A DNA stretch of 64,000 nucleotides from Hoeflea sp. IMCC20628 (GTDB lineage Bacteria; Pseudomonadota; Alphaproteobacteria; Rhizobiales; Rhizobiaceae). A model generated the notes under the pieces. It was not told where the DNA came from, did no database searches, and saw nothing but the letters and a program-made list of their open reading frames with translations. A program made the translations under genes and the position numbers. Location: NCBI RefSeq assembly GCF_001011155.1, contig NZ_CP011479.1, positions 328,501 to 392,500 on the forward strand, written 5' to 3'. Every line of letters begins with the position of its first letter. The stretch's first letter is position 1. This document shows positions 8,031 to 18,605 of this stretch, in pieces.

Positions 8031-9001
8031 GCGCCGCGGGTTCGACAGTCCTGATCCCTGGCGGGATCCATGCCCGCGTCCGGGAACGGATTGAAGCTGA
8101 GTTTGATGCTGTGTCCATTGCTGCAGCCGACGCAGCACTGATGACCCCGGAAGCCAGGGCGAAGATCAGCGGCATTGCCTGTGCGACGGTCATTACATCC
8201 GATTTCATCGACGCGTTTCCGAATCTGTCGATCATCGCCAGTTTCGGGGTTGGCTATGATGCAGTGGACGCCAAACATGCCGCAACGCGGGGTATCATGG
8301 TCACCAATACGCCGGACGTTCTGTCGGATGAGGTTGCTGACACGACCGTTGGTCTGTTGCTCAATACGCTGCGTGAGTTTCCAAAGGCCGAGGCCTATCT
8401 GCGTGCTGGCCGGTGGGTGGCGGAAGGTTCCTACCCACTGACGTCGCTGACCTTGAGGGGGCGGACAGTCGGCATATTCGGGCTTGGACGGATCGGTCTT
8501 GCCATCGCCCGGCGGCTCGAAGCCTTCGGTTTGCCGATCAATTATCATACCCGCACCAAGCGCAATGATGTCGATTACCCATGGCATGACAACTTGGCCG
8601 GGCTGGCCTCGGTTGTCGACACGCTGATTGTGGTCGTGCCAGGTGGCGCTGCGACAGAGAAGGCCGTGAATGCCGACATTCTTGCTGCGCTTGGTCCGAA
8701 AGGAGTGCTGATCAGTGTCGGCCGCGGATCGACAATCGATGAGCCGGCGCTGATTGCGGCGCTAGCCGATCACAAGATTGCCGCCGCCGGCCTTGATGTT
8801 TTTGCCGATGAGCCAAATGTGCCGCAGGCGCTGATGGAATTGCCAAATGTCAGCCTGCTGCCTCATGTGGCGTCGGCATCGGTATCGACACGCAACGCCA
8901 TGGCCGATCTGGTGGTGGATAATCTCGCGGCCTGGCTTGATGGCCGCCCGGCGATTACCGCGGTTCCCGAATGCGCGGGTCTGGATAGAAAACCAGCATG
9001 A
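8027..9001 (+). CDS. D-2-hydroxyacid dehydrogenase (glyoxylate/hydroxypyruvate reductase type)
   Basis: A 324-residue NAD(P)-dependent dehydrogenase. The cofactor motif GLGRIG is near residue 152, the substrate-binding/catalytic Arg is in VGRGSTIDE near 230, the Glu in FADEPNV near 265 and the catalytic His in LLPHVAS near 285, so all expected active-site residues are present. The family reduces hydroxypyruvate, glyoxylate or other 2-ketoacids. It overlaps the LacI-type gene by 4 bases and ends 25 bases before the convergent PuuD-like gene. Confidence 0.85.
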   Translation: MSAAGSTVLIPGGIHARVRERIEAEFDAVSIAAADAALMTPEARAKISGIACATVITSDFIDAFPNLSIIASFGVGYDAVDAKHAATRGIMVTNTPDVLSDEVADTTVGLLLNTLREFPKAEAYLRAGRWVAEGSYPLTSLTLRGRTVGIFGLGRIGLAIARRLEAFGLPINYHTRTKRNDVDYPWHDNLAGLASVVDTLIVVVPGGAATEKAVNADILAALGPKGVLISVGRGSTIDEPALIAALADHKIAAAGLDVFADEPNVPQALMELPNVSLLPHVASASVSTRNAMADLVVDNLAAWLDGRPAITAVPECAGLDRKPA

Positions 9002-9025
9002 ATACCTGGCCGAGGCTGCGTGAGC

Positions 9026-9790
9026 TTACTCTGCAGCCTCGGCGACGCGGGCATGTCTGGCCCGGACCGCATCGCCAAAGGCAGCGAAAATCTTGTCCGA
9101 GATAGCGTCGCTGCCGACCCAGTATTCCGGGTGCCATTGCACGCCGATGGCAAAGCCTGGTGCGCCGATGACACTGACAGCCTCGACGGTGCCATCTTCG
9201 GCGACGGCTTCGACAGCCAGCCGCGGCGCCAGTTTCGATATTGCCTGGCGGTGAAGTGAGTTCACTTGCACCTCGCCATCTCCGACGATCGAAGCGAGGC
9301 AGCTGCCTTCCTTCACCTGGATCGAATGTCGAATAGCAAACGCAGCATTGCGATCTTCGGTCTCGGGTTTGCGGTGATCGATCCGCCCCGGAAGGTCCTG
9401 TATTTCAGTGGCGAGCGAGCCGCCAAGCGCGACATTGAGTTCCTGAATGCCGCGGCAGATGGCCAGTAGGGGTATGCCACGCTCGATGGACCGGCGAATC
9501 AGCGCCATGCTCAGCAGGTCACGGGCCGGATCGAACGGGCCGTGGTTTTCGGTCTCGTCCTCTCCGTAGTTGGAGGGGTGCACATTGGTGCGGGAGCCGG
9601 ATATCAAGACACCGTCGACGCGATCCAGCACCATGTCCACATCGGTTCCGTCCGCCAGGGCCGGAACTATCAGCGGCAGAACATTTGATCCGTTGACCGC
9701 TGCCATGATGTATTGATCAGGTGCTGCGTGCCATGTGTATCCATCGAAACTGCGGATGTCGGCCGGAACCGCAACAAGTCCACTGTGCAT
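9026..9790 (-). CDS. Gamma-glutamyl-gamma-aminobutyrate hydrolase family protein (PuuD-like, peptidase C26)
   Basis: A 254-residue class I glutamine-amidotransferase-fold hydrolase. The nucleophile elbow LLAICRGIQELNVALGG and the VQWHPEYW motif provide the Cys, His and Glu of the triad. PuuD removes glutamate from gamma-Glu-GABA in putrescine breakdown, but no other puu genes are present here, so the actual gamma-glutamyl substrate is open. Start 9790 follows AGAGGGA; an upstream in-frame start at 9832 has no such site. It converges on the dehydrogenase gene. Confidence 0.8.
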   Translation of the reverse strand: MHSGLVAVPADIRSFDGYTWHAAPDQYIMAAVNGSNVLPLIVPALADGTDVDMVLDRVDGVLISGSRTNVHPSNYGEDETENHGPFDPARDLLSMALIRRSIERGIPLLAICRGIQELNVALGGSLATEIQDLPGRIDHRKPETEDRNAAFAIRHSIQVKEGSCLASIVGDGEVQVNSLHRQAISKLAPRLAVEAVAEDGTVEAVSVIGAPGFAIGVQWHPEYWVGSDAISDKIFAAFGDAVRARHARVAEAAE

Positions 9791-11198
<1,408 letters not shown>

Positions 11199-11227
11199 GA
11201 GAGCTCATTCCAGGCAAAGCCTTCAAG

Positions 11228-11258
11228 GCCCCGGGACCTTCAGGTCCCGGGGCTTTTT
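11228..11258 (+). terminator. Rho-independent terminator of dctP-like gene
   Basis: An 11-base perfect stem (GCCCCGGGACC / GGTCCCGGGGC) with a TTCA loop followed by TTTTT, 29 bases after the stop codon of the substrate-binding protein. Confidence 0.93.
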
Positions 11259-11451
11259 CGTGTGCGGATGTCTTTGGTTCGCGGCCAGATGGGCTGAGAG
11301 ATCCTATTGATTTCGTCCCTGTACCTGGCCGCGTTCAGGGGGAACACGCACGAAACCGTAGCCCTGCAAGCCAAGTCAATGACCTCCGGTTTCGCAACCT
11401 TCTTCCGCCGGCAAGCTGATCGCCAGAAGCTTGTCAGGTTGATTGCGCACG

Positions 11452-11484
11452 AAAAACCCGGCGATGATTACCGCCGGGTTTTTT
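11452..11484. terminator. Two-way terminator after dctM-like gene
   Basis: AAAAACCCGGCG and CGCCGGGTTTTTT pair around an 8-base loop, with A-run on one side and T-run on the other, so it can stop transcription in both directions. It lies 22 bases beyond the stop of the leftward large-permease gene. Confidence 0.88.
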
Positions 11485-11506
11485 GTGGTCTGCACAGAGG
11501 GACTGG

Positions 11507-13336
11507 TCAGTTAAAGTTTGGCAACCCGGTTGCGCCGCCCGGCGCGGGAAGCCCTCCGGGCGCCGGCAAGACGTCATTGCCCGTTGGTTTGGAGGGTTCT
11601 CCAAAGCTTGGCATTGCCGGCATGCCACCATTGTCGGGTTCACCGATGTTCGGTGTACCTGGCAGGCTGAGGCCTCCGCCCAGCCTTAGTCCCGAGCCAG
11701 GCAAGCCAAACCCACCACCGCCGATATCATTGATCGCATTATCTATATCACTCTGATTCATCATCACAGGATCAGTCTTGTAGTGGGTCACAAGGCCTGG
11801 GAAGGCGATCAGAATACCCAGCATGACGATCTGAATGATGATGAAGGGCAGCGTTCCGGTGTAGATCGCTCTTGTTGTAATCGGCTCAATCATTCGATCC
11901 GTGGTTTTGTCAAACCAGGCTTTGATTGGCGCCACTGACCGCAGATAGAAGAGCGCGAAACCAAACGGCGGCGTCAGGAAACTGGCCTGCAGGTTGAAGC
12001 CTATCAGCACGCCGAACCAGATCAGGTCGATACCAAGCTTATCCGCCACGGGAGCCAGCAGCGGTACCAGAATGAAGGCGATTTCGAAGAAGTCCAGGAA
12101 GCAGCCGAGGATGAAAATGATGATCGAGACCGAGATCAGGAATCCGGTCTCGCCACCTGGCAAGCCCAACATCAGATCTTCCACCCAACGGTCGCCGGCA
12201 ATGCCGTAAAAGGTGAGTGAGAAAACGCGTGCACCGATGAGGATGAACATCACGAAAGTTGCCAGTTTCGTGGTGGAATCCAGTGCCTGGAGAAGTGTTT
12301 TCAAGTCCAGCCGGCGCTTCATCAAAGACATGATCAGTGCACCGGTGGCACCCATGGCGCCGCCTTCCGTGGGCGTTGCGATGCCCAGAAAGATGGTGCC
12401 GAGAACCAGGAAGATCAGCGCAAGTGGCGGGATCAGCACGATAACGACCTGTTCGGCCATTTTCGACAGAAACCCCAGCTTCATCGTGCGATTGAGCAGT
12501 GCAAAGGCATAGGGGATGATTGTGGCAACCAAGGCTGCCCAGACCACCTGGATCTCATAGCGCAGATGTTCGAAGACATAAAAGTAGCAAACCAGGAACA
12601 GCATGACTGCAGTTCCAAGGATAATGAACAGCGAACGGCCACCATTGCCCAGTGGCCGTGCTTCCGGCGGCAGGGCAGGCACCCATTGCGGTTTGATCAA
12701 GGTAATGGCGAAAATGTAGGCGCAGTACATTCCGACGACAATCATCGCTGGAAAAAAGGCACCGACATACATGTCGCCCACCGAACGGCCAAGTTGGTCG
12801 GCCATGACGATGAGGACAAGTGAAGGTGGGACAATCTGCGCCAGCGTGCCGGAAGCTGCAATCGTGCCAGCCGCAAGCCCGGGATGGTAGTTGTAGCGCA
12901 TCATGATCGGCAGGGAGATCAGGCCCATGGCAATGACTGATGCCGCGACGACGCCCGTGGTTGCAGCAAGCAGGGCTCCAACGAGGACAACGGCAAACGC
13001 CAGTCCACCACGAAGATTTCCGAAAAGCTGACCGATGGTGTCGAGCAGATCTTCGGCCATGCGAGACCGCTCAAGAATAAGTCCCATGAAGGTAAAAAAC
13101 GGGATCGCCAGCAGCGTATCGTTACGCATGATGTCGAAGACGCGGTTCATGTTGGCTTGAGCCAAAGGCCAGAAAAGCCGGATTTCCGGTGAAATGTGGC
13201 TCAGTTCGACGCCAGCCACAAAAAAGTACATGCCGCCAGCGGCAAGCGTGAAGGCAACCGGATAACCGATCAGCAGCATCGCCATCACGGTGATAAACAT
13301 GATCGGCGCAAGGTTGTGGGCGATGAAATCAAGCAT
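11507..13336 (-). CDS. TRAP transporter large permease (DctM) with Gly/Pro-rich C-terminal tail
   Basis: A 609-residue multi-span inner-membrane protein of the TRAP large-subunit family, the ion-coupled channel subunit. Motifs such as GLILERSRMAEDLL and GIATPTEGGAMGA are characteristic. The C-terminal roughly 75 residues, after the last membrane segment (IQIVMLGILIAFPGLVTHY), are low-complexity Gly/Pro/Asn-rich with GGGGFGLPGSGLRLGGG-like repeats, which is unusual. Its start overlaps the stop of dctQ by 8 bases, so translation is coupled. The matching substrate-binding protein is encoded convergently at 10089-11198. Confidence 0.9.
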   Translation of the reverse strand: MLDFIAHNLAPIMFITVMAMLLIGYPVAFTLAAGGMYFFVAGVELSHISPEIRLFWPLAQANMNRVFDIMRNDTLLAIPFFTFMGLILERSRMAEDLLDTIGQLFGNLRGGLAFAVVLVGALLAATTGVVAASVIAMGLISLPIMMRYNYHPGLAAGTIAASGTLAQIVPPSLVLIVMADQLGRSVGDMYVGAFFPAMIVVGMYCAYIFAITLIKPQWVPALPPEARPLGNGGRSLFIILGTAVMLFLVCYFYVFEHLRYEIQVVWAALVATIIPYAFALLNRTMKLGFLSKMAEQVVIVLIPPLALIFLVLGTIFLGIATPTEGGAMGATGALIMSLMKRRLDLKTLLQALDSTTKLATFVMFILIGARVFSLTFYGIAGDRWVEDLMLGLPGGETGFLISVSIIIFILGCFLDFFEIAFILVPLLAPVADKLGIDLIWFGVLIGFNLQASFLTPPFGFALFYLRSVAPIKAWFDKTTDRMIEPITTRAIYTGTLPFIIIQIVMLGILIAFPGLVTHYKTDPVMMNQSDIDNAINDIGGGGFGLPGSGLRLGGGLSLPGTPNIGEPDNGGMPAMPSFGEPSKPTGNDVLPAPGGLPAPGGATGLPNFN

Positions 13337-13913
13337 CGGTGCGGCCCTTCATGTCCGTGGCTGCTTCTACTTGCGGCGGCATCGAATGATCATGGCCGGG
13401 TTCATCTTCAATGATGCCGCGAATAATTGCGATGCGTTTGATGATCTCGGACACCGCCTGCGCGGTCAGCAGAATGAAACCGAGAAGCACGCTCGCCTTG
13501 GCTGGCCATATGATCAGGCCACCGGCATTGCTGGACATTTCACCACTCTGGAATGAGCGCCAGAAGAACGGCCAGGCCAGATAGGTCATCATCAGGCAGA
13601 ACGGCAGCAGAAACAGGAAGTGACCGAACAGGTCGATCCAGTCACGCGCCCGCTTGGAGAGGTTGCCGGCCAGTACATCAATGCGGACATGCTCATTTTT
13701 GCGCAGTGTATAACCCGCAGCGAGCATGAAGACCGCGCCGAACAAGTACCACTGGACTTCCAGCCAGGCATTTGACGACATGTCGAACATTTTGCGGATG
13801 GTCGCATTGCCTGCGCTGATCAGCACGGCGGCCAGCACAAGCCAGGACACATTGCGACCGACAAACTCGTTGATCCGGTCAATGAACCGGCTCAATGTTA
13901 AAAGACTTCCCAT
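13329..13913 (-). CDS. TRAP transporter small permease (DctQ)
   Basis: A 194-residue membrane protein with about four hydrophobic spans (around residues 15-35, 50-70, 90-115 and 130-155). The NAWLEVQWYLFGAVFMLAAGY segment and the DVLAGNLSKRARDWID motif fit the DctQ family, mannitol/chloroaromatic subtype. CAGGAGG precedes the start. It is the first gene of the leftward permease operon and overlaps dctM. A C-terminal soluble tail of about 30 residues faces the cytoplasm. Confidence 0.87.
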   Translation of the reverse strand: MGSLLTLSRFIDRINEFVGRNVSWLVLAAVLISAGNATIRKMFDMSSNAWLEVQWYLFGAVFMLAAGYTLRKNEHVRIDVLAGNLSKRARDWIDLFGHFLFLLPFCLMMTYLAWPFFWRSFQSGEMSSNAGGLIIWPAKASVLLGFILLTAQAVSEIIKRIAIIRGIIEDEPGHDHSMPPQVEAATDMKGRTDA

Positions 13914-14140
13914 TTTTTCCTCCTGGTCAGTTCACCTCCAATTGATAGGAGTGTGATCAACCATGGTTCCCATTGTTCATGCATAGCACCTAAGTGGAGC
14001 GGCGCCAGTCCATATCAGGAGAAAGGCATACAACGCAACGAGTGGTGCACTAATCTTACCAGTTCAAATCTGGCCCCAGGTGGCGTCTTTTCACGCTTGC
14101 GGCTATACCGTCGTTGAATCGAAGCTGAAAGGGGACCCAT

Positions 14141-14911
14141 GTGGCTGCAGGCGAATTGTTTGATATGTCAGGCGAGGTTGCACTGATAACCGGTGGCGGC
14201 ACCGGAATCGGCTTTGCCTTGGCGCGGGCGCTGGCGATAAATGGTGCAACTGTTGCACTTGCCGGAAATGAACCGGACAGTTTGCAGGCCGCAGTTGAAG
14301 CCATTGCCGCTTGTGGTGGACGCGCCATTTCAGTGGCTCTTGATGTGCGTCAGGACGAGATGATTGTCTCGGCATTTGATCAGGTCGAAAACGCCCTCGG
14401 CCCTGTAGGCGTGCTGGTCAACAGTGCCGGTATCGCGCATCGCGACAAAGCGACACATCTCTCGCGAGAAACCTTTCAAAATGTCATGTCGGTCAACGTC
14501 GATAGTGCCTTCATGGTGGCGCAAGAGGCTGCCCGGCGCATGATCCGTGATGGTCGCAGCGGATCGATTATAAATGTTTCCAGCATTTTGTCTGAAGTGC
14601 CGGTCCGTCAGGTGGCGGCCTACGGCACATCCAAGGCGGCGCTAAGTCATCTGACCCGCTGTCTGGCACTGGAATGGGCAAAGCATAATATCCGGGTCAA
14701 CGAAATCCGCCCGGGCTGGTTTGACAGCGCGCTGACAGACCGCTTTCTCAAAGGACCGGCCGCCAAGGTGATGGCGTCCCAGACTCCGCTCGGGCGCCTG
14801 GGTGATTTCCGTGATCTGGATGGAGCGGTATTGCTTCTGGCTTCCAAAGCCGGCGTTTACATGACCGGCAGCGCCATCACTGTGGATGGCGGTTATTCCG
14901 TCAACCACTGA
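14141..14911 (+). CDS. Short-chain dehydrogenase/reductase (classical SDR, FabG-like)
   Basis: A 256-residue classical SDR. Cofactor motif TGGGTGIG (residues 18-25), NSAG near 95, catalytic Ser in NVSS near 146 and YGTSK near 160 are all present. The C-terminus ends in the usual MTGSAITVDGGYSVNH pattern. Start is GTG at 14141 after AAAGGGGA; an overlapping ATG at 14139 is in the wrong frame. Gluconate 5-dehydrogenase- or 3-ketoacyl-reductase-like substrates are possible. It stands divergent from the TRAP permeases and could act on the imported acid; that is inference. Confidence 0.85.
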   Translation: MAAGELFDMSGEVALITGGGTGIGFALARALAINGATVALAGNEPDSLQAAVEAIAACGGRAISVALDVRQDEMIVSAFDQVENALGPVGVLVNSAGIAHRDKATHLSRETFQNVMSVNVDSAFMVAQEAARRMIRDGRSGSIINVSSILSEVPVRQVAAYGTSKAALSHLTRCLALEWAKHNIRVNEIRPGWFDSALTDRFLKGPAAKVMASQTPLGRLGDFRDLDGAVLLLASKAGVYMTGSAITVDGGYSVNH

Positions 14912-14915
14912 TTCG

Positions 14916-14939
14916 GTCGCCACAGGTTTTTCAGGCGAC
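14916..14939 (+). repeat. Hairpin after SDR gene
   Basis: GTCGCC and GGCGAC pair around 12 bases, 4 bases after the SDR stop codon. The T-run is inside the loop, not after the stem, so it is a weak terminator candidate. Confidence 0.4.
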
Positions 14940-15047
14940 AGAAAATTACGTATGCCACATCTTGCCGATCGTCTGATTGCGCAGTCTGGCTCTGGCCATG
15001 AATTCGATTGACCGACGGGCAAACTGGCCCAACTATCATCGTCAAAG

Positions 15048-15070
15048 TCGCGAGCCAATTGAGCTCGCGA
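15048..15070. promoter_or_regulatory. Inverted repeat upstream of indolepyruvate oxidoreductase
   Basis: TCGCGAGC and GCTCGCGA form a perfect 8-base inverted repeat with a 7-base spacer, ending 52 bases before the start at 15123. It could be an operator or a leader hairpin. Confidence 0.45.
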
Positions 15071-15122
15071 TCTGCGTCGGGTCAGGCTTGATCCGGACGA
15101 TGGTGGTTTGAGGAGGCCGTAA

Positions 15123-18100
15123 ATGACAGCGCATGATGTATCGCTCGACGACAAGTTCGATCTTACCAAGGATCGGATTTTTGTCACCGGATCTCAGGCC
15201 GTCGTCCGCCTTCTTATGATGCAACATGAGCGCGACCGCCTCGCCGGGCTGAACACTGCCGGCTTTGTGTCCGGGTATCGCGGCTCCCCGCTTGGCGGCC
15301 TGGACCAGCAGATCATGCATGCGCAGCGGCACTTGTCAGCGCGAAACATTGTTTTCCAACCCGGGTTGAATGAGGAACTCGCCGCCACCGCCTGCTGGGG
15401 CTCACAGCAATCGGGTCTGGACGGAACCGGGAAGTATGATGGCGTATTCGGTCTCTGGTATGGCAAGGGGCCCGGCGTGGACAGGTCCGGTGATGTGTTT
15501 CGCCATGCAAATCTCGCGGGTTCGTCCCGGCATGGTGGCGTATTGGCGCTTATGGGAGACGACCACACAGCCGAAAGCTCCACCAACGCTCATCAGACAG
15601 AATTCAATTTCGTCGATACCATGATCCCGATTCTCAATCCGGCCGGCGTGCAGGAGATGATTGATTACGGACTTCACGGATTTGCAATGTCCCGGTTTGC
15701 CGGCACGTGGGCCGCTCTCAAATGCGTCAAGGACAATGTGGAATCGACCGCGTCGGTTGATGCCGGTCTTGATCGCCTGAAGATCATTCTTCCCGATTTT
15801 GCAGTGCCGCCGGGGGGGCTGAATATTCGGGCGAACGATCTGGATTTCCTCGGCCAGGAGATGCGGCTTCATGAATACAAACGCGATGCGGCCAGCGCCT
15901 ATATAAGGGCCAACGGGCTCAACCGGATCATCTATTCGGGTGGCGCCAACGCCAAGATCGGTATTTTGACTGTTGGCAAGAATTACCTGGACGTGCGCCA
16001 GGCTCTTGATGATCTGGGGATTGATGAGGCGCGCGCCAACAAGATTGGTGTCCGGCTTTTCAAGGTGGCCTGTCCGTGGCCGTTTGACCTGGCTGATATG
16101 GCCGAATTTGTCGATGGCCTGGATATGGTGATCGTGGTTGAAGAAAAACGTTCGCTTCTGGAAAGCCAGTTGCGTGAAGCCCTTTACGGGACGGCGCGCC
16201 AGCCGGTGGTGGTTGGCAAGCGAGACGAGCGGGGCGACTGGTTGTTCCCGGTCAAGGGGGCGCTTGATCCCAATGACATCGCGGTCGCCGTGGGTGAACG
16301 TGTACTCAGGGTCGTCGGTCATGCCGAAGACATTGACGCAAAGGTCAAACGCATTCGCCAGTTCCAGAGCATGCTGGCGACTGTCACGGACGTGGCCTCG
16401 CGCACGCCCTATTTCTGTTCCGGCTGCCCGCACAACAGCTCGACAAAGGTTCCTGAAGGATCAATTGCGGCTGCAGGCATCGGCTGTCATTTCATGGCGC
16501 TGTGGATGGATCGTGACACGGTGGGGTTCACCCAGATGGGCGGGGAGGGCGCGCAGTGGGTTGGCCAGGCTCCCTTCACTACACGCGATCATATTTTCCA
16601 GAACCTCGGCGACGGCACTTACAATCACTCAGGTGTGCTGGCGTTGCGCTTTGCCATCGCATCGAAAGCCAACATCACCTACAAGATCCTCTATAATGAC
16701 GCCGTTGCGATGACCGGCGGGCAGGCGCATGAGGGCGGCCTCACCGCTGACGCCATTGCACGGCAGGTTCGTGCAGAAGGTGTCGATCGGATAGCGCTGG
16801 TGAGCGATGATCCGCACCGGTATCCCGCAGGCACGGTCTGGCCTGCTTCTATGAGTGTTCATCACCGCACCGAGCTTGATGCCGTGCAACGCGAGTTGCG
16901 TGACGTGCCGGGTGTGTCAGTCCTGCTTTATGATCAGACTTGTGCTGCCGAAAAGCGGCGCCGCAGAAAGCGCGGCACCTATCCCGATCCGGACAAGCGG
17001 GTCATCATCAATGAACTGGTATGCGAGGGGTGTGGTGATTGTGGCGTCAAATCGAACTGCGTGTCGATCCAGCCTGTCGACACCGAATTCGGGCGCAAGC
17101 GCCGGATTGACCAATCCAGTTGCAACAAGGATTTTTCCTGTGTGGAGGGGTTCTGCCCGTCCTTCGTCACCGTTCACGGTGCGCGGATCCGCAAGACCGA
17201 CAGTTCTGTTCTCAAATCTGCGCCGGATCCGTTGATCGGACTGCCGGTGCCGGACATTGCACCGCTTGATCGCGGGTGGGCTTCGATCATTGACGGCATC
17301 GGGGGGACGGGCGTCGTCACCGTCGGCGCCATTCTGGGCATGGCTGCGCATCTTGAGGGGAAGGGCTGTGGCATGATCGACATGGCCGGGCTTGCCCAGA
17401 AAGGCGGGGCTGTGTTCTCGCATGTCCGGATCGCGCGATCACCCGAAGATATTCAGGCCATCCGGATATCAGCAGGCAAGGCGGATCTGGTTCTGGGCTG
17501 CGATCTGGTGGTGTCAGGATCACGAAAGGTGCTGGCCTCGGTGCGTGAGGGCGAGACGGCATTCTTGGTCAACACCAGTGAAGTCATGCCGGGTGAATTT
17601 ACCCGCGATGTGAATTTCTCGTTGCCGACCGAGCGGCTCAAGCAGGCGATTGTCAAATCTGCCGGCATCGAGCGCACCAGCTTCTTCAACGCGACACAGG
17701 CCGCAACCCGGTTGTTCGGCAATGCGATTGCAGCGAACATGTTCATGCTTGGCATGGCGTCCCAGAAGGGCGCTTTGCCTCTCTCTCCCGAGTCCGTCGA
17801 GCAAGCCATTCGACTTAATGGTCAGGCCGTGGCCATGAACATTGAAGCGTTCCGCTGGGGCCGCAAGGCCGGACACGACCCGCAATCGGTGCTGGCGATT
17901 GTCGGCGACGCGCTTCCGGTTTCAGATGGAGCAACAGAAGAGTCGGTCGCCGATCTCGTGGATCGGCGCGCGGATTTTCTGCGGGACTATCAAAACGAGG
18001 CATGGGCAGCCAGATACCGTCAGATCCTGCGCCCGCTTATCGAAGCGGAGACACTTGTCTCTGGCCGACCCGGATCGGTATCGGCAGCGGCGGCTAGGTC

Positions 18101-18605
18101 GCTGTTCAAGCTGATGGCAATCAAGGACGAATACGAAGTGGCGCGGCTTTACAGCGACGGCAGTTTCAAGCGTCAACTCTACAAGCAGTTCGAGAGCTTC
18201 ACCAAGCTGGAATATCACATGGCGCCACCGGTGCTGGGTCGAAAAGACGCCAAGGGTCATCCGATCAAAACATCGTTTGGCCGCGGAATGACGGCGCTTT
18301 TCCCTGTGCTTTCAAGGCTGAAGGTTCTTCGTGGCACGCCGTTGGATGTGTTCGGTTACAGCGCTGAACGGCGGATGGAGCGCCAGCTTGTTTCAGAGTT
18401 CAACACGGACCTGGAGGAAGCGACACGTCTTCTGCGGCCTGACAACGCGCCCCAGATCGCTGAATTCCTATCTTATCCGATGGGTATTACCGGGTATGGC
18501 CACGTTAAAATCCGCAACAAGGAACAGGTCATTTTGAAGAAGGAAACTCTGCTGCGCTCTATTCACGAGGGGAGTGCAGCCGGGCACGCCATTGCTGCCG
18601 AGTAG
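15123..18605 (+). CDS. Indolepyruvate ferredoxin oxidoreductase, fused subunits
   Basis: A 1160-residue fused enzyme that oxidatively decarboxylates aryl 2-ketoacids (indolepyruvate and related products of aromatic amino acid transamination) to acyl-CoA, reducing a ferredoxin-like acceptor. In order: a pyruvate:ferredoxin-type domain (GYRGSPLGGLDQ at 51-62), the thiamine-diphosphate-binding region with FCSGCPHNSS near 430 and GGEGAQWVGQ near 475, a cysteine cluster CEGCGDCGVKSNC with further Cys to about residue 680, and a C-terminal gamma-type domain (GIGGTGVVTVG at about 725). Length is normal for the proteobacterial fused form. GAGGAGG precedes the start. Likely role is catabolism of aromatic or related amino acids. 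Confidence 0.92.
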   Translation: MTAHDVSLDDKFDLTKDRIFVTGSQAVVRLLMMQHERDRLAGLNTAGFVSGYRGSPLGGLDQQIMHAQRHLSARNIVFQPGLNEELAATACWGSQQSGLDGTGKYDGVFGLWYGKGPGVDRSGDVFRHANLAGSSRHGGVLALMGDDHTAESSTNAHQTEFNFVDTMIPILNPAGVQEMIDYGLHGFAMSRFAGTWAALKCVKDNVESTASVDAGLDRLKIILPDFAVPPGGLNIRANDLDFLGQEMRLHEYKRDAASAYIRANGLNRIIYSGGANAKIGILTVGKNYLDVRQALDDLGIDEARANKIGVRLFKVACPWPFDLADMAEFVDGLDMVIVVEEKRSLLESQLREALYGTARQPVVVGKRDERGDWLFPVKGALDPNDIAVAVGERVLRVVGHAEDIDAKVKRIRQFQSMLATVTDVASRTPYFCSGCPHNSSTKVPEGSIAAAGIGCHFMALWMDRDTVGFTQMGGEGAQWVGQAPFTTRDHIFQNLGDGTYNHSGVLALRFAIASKANITYKILYNDAVAMTGGQAHEGGLTADAIARQVRAEGVDRIALVSDDPHRYPAGTVWPASMSVHHRTELDAVQRELRDVPGVSVLLYDQTCAAEKRRRRKRGTYPDPDKRVIINELVCEGCGDCGVKSNCVSIQPVDTEFGRKRRIDQSSCNKDFSCVEGFCPSFVTVHGARIRKTDSSVLKSAPDPLIGLPVPDIAPLDRGWASIIDGIGGTGVVTVGAILGMAAHLEGKGCGMIDMAGLAQKGGAVFSHVRIARSPEDIQAIRISAGKADLVLGCDLVVSGSRKVLASVREGETAFLVNTSEVMPGEFTRDVNFSLPTERLKQAIVKSAGIERTSFFNATQAATRLFGNAIAANMFMLGMASQKGALPLSPESVEQAIRLNGQAVAMNIEAFRWGRKAGHDPQSVLAIVGDALPVSDGATEESVADLVDRRADFLRDYQNEAWAARYRQILRPLIEAETLVSGRPGSVSAAAARSLFKLMAIKDEYEVARLYSDGSFKRQLYKQFESFTKLEYHMAPPVLGRKDAKGHPIKTSFGRGMTALFPVLSRLKVLRGTPLDVFGYSAERRMERQLVSEFNTDLEEATRLLRPDNAPQIAEFLSYPMGITGYGHVKIRNKEQVILKKETLLRSIHEGSAAGHAIAAE

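Larger units (their letters stand above)
11199..11506. other. 308-base gap between convergent TRAP genes, with two terminators and an inverted repeat
   Basis: The gap holds the dctP terminator (11228-11258) and a two-way terminator (11452-11484). Between them, CGCGGCCAG (11280-11288) is repeated inverted as CTGGCCGCG (11325-11333), enclosing 36 bases. No protein is recognised. A short rightward transcript ending at 11484 is possible. Confidence 0.45.
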
